Part shown: piece by piece, positions 5,633 to 5,957 of the stretch
How the letters are laid out: every line of letters begins with the position of its first letter
Numbering within the stretch: the stretch's first letter is position 1
NCBI GenBank assembly: GCA_019418545.1
Contig: DYBQ01000058.1
Location: 1 to 5,957 of the forward strand
Length of the DNA stretch: 5,957 nucleotides
Direction: 5' to 3'
Source of the DNA: Clostridiales bacterium
GTDB taxonomy: Bacteria > Bacillota > Clostridia > Oscillospirales > Acutalibacteraceae
Notes under the pieces: generated by a model
Told to the model about the DNA's origin: nothing
The model's input: the letters and a program-made list of their open reading frames with translations, nothing else
Databases searched by the model: none
Position numbers and translations under genes: made by a program

Positions 5633-5957
5633 GCATGACTTTTGCCAAATAACAATGGGCGTATTTCTGCCGCTAAATAGAAGGAGCCGCAGACAATCAC
5701 TGCGCCGTCCTCTCCTGCCAGCTTTTCCGCTTCTGCCAGTGCCTGGGCGCCTTCCTGGCAGGATTGACTGTCTTCACACCATACCGCGGCTTCTTCTGCT
5801 AGCTCCTCTGCCGAAAGGGAGCGGGGATTCTCCGGCCTCAAAGTGCGCACCGCCGAAAACAGTGGAGCTAAGATTGAAAGGGCCGTGCGGCTGTCCTTAT
5901 CCGCCATCATGCCCATAACCGCCACCAGCTTTTTGCCCGAAAGATGCTGAGTAAGCA
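5629..5957 (-). CDS. folC: Folylpolyglutamate synthase / dihydrofolate synthase, C-terminal part (5' end outside window)
   Basis: The last 108 residues and stop of a FolC-like protein are present; the start lies beyond the right edge. FolC adds glutamate to dihydropteroate and/or reduced folates with ATP, which retains folates in the cell. The visible part is the C-terminal Mur-ligase-like Rossmann domain. It has LSGKKLVAVMGMMADKD, the family's typical strand-and-loop, and near the end AVIVCGSFYLAAEIRPLLFG, the conserved CGS-YLA-E-R motif. The reading continues open to the window edge, so an internal GTG at 5925 is not a real start. The TGA stop lies in the -35 box of the leu promoter, and there is no terminator between folC and the T-box leader. 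The assignment rests on the C-terminal domain only; a bifunctional or single-function enzyme cannot be told apart here. Confidence 0.9.
   Translation of the reverse strand, partial: LTQHLSGKKLVAVMGMMADKDSRTALSILAPLFSAVRTLRPENPRSLSAEELAEEAAVWCEDSQSCQEGAQALAEAEKLAGEDGAVIVCGSFYLAAEIRPLLFGKSHA

Overview
The window looks like ordinary chromosomal DNA of a low-to-mid-GC Gram-positive bacterium, most likely in the Clostridia (Bacillota). The evidence is a canonical T-box leader, strong AGGAGG-type ribosome binding sites, compact co-oriented operons and the protein types present. No mobile elements, CRISPR arrays, tRNA or rRNA genes were seen. The species cannot be named from the sequence alone.

Layout, left to right. 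A plus-strand gene (44-1150) encodes a membrane protein of the DUF3810 type with an HELSH zinc-protease-like motif. It converges on a minus-strand block, and the two are separated by a hairpin (about 1171-1217) that has U-tracts in both directions. The minus-strand block, in transcription order from the right edge, is: the 3' end of folC (folylpolyglutamate/dihydrofolate synthase, cut by the window edge); a promoter with perfect consensus hexamers whose -35 box overlaps the folC stop codon; a T-box riboswitch leader of about 360 nt with a probable CUC (Leu) specifier, antiterminator and terminator; leuA (long, type-2 2-isopropylmalate synthase); leuB (3-isopropylmalate dehydrogenase); a 161-bp gap with a perfect 15-bp inverted repeat; then azlC and azlD, which overlap by 4 bp and encode a branched-chain amino acid transporter.

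How the parts fit. Uncharged tRNA-Leu should stabilise the antiterminator in the T-box leader and allow transcription of leuA and leuB, the first committed and the oxidative steps of leucine synthesis. LeuA also carries the C-terminal domain that in this family gives leucine feedback inhibition, so control probably works at both RNA and enzyme level. leuC and leuD are not between or beside leuA and leuB here. azlCD may be a separate unit or may receive read-through from leuAB. No convincing promoter was found in the gap, and the hairpin there has only a weak U-tract.

I found no undescribed system. The points most worth a second look are the folC/leu promoter overlap, the leuAB-azlCD arrangement and the DUF3810 putative metallopeptidase.
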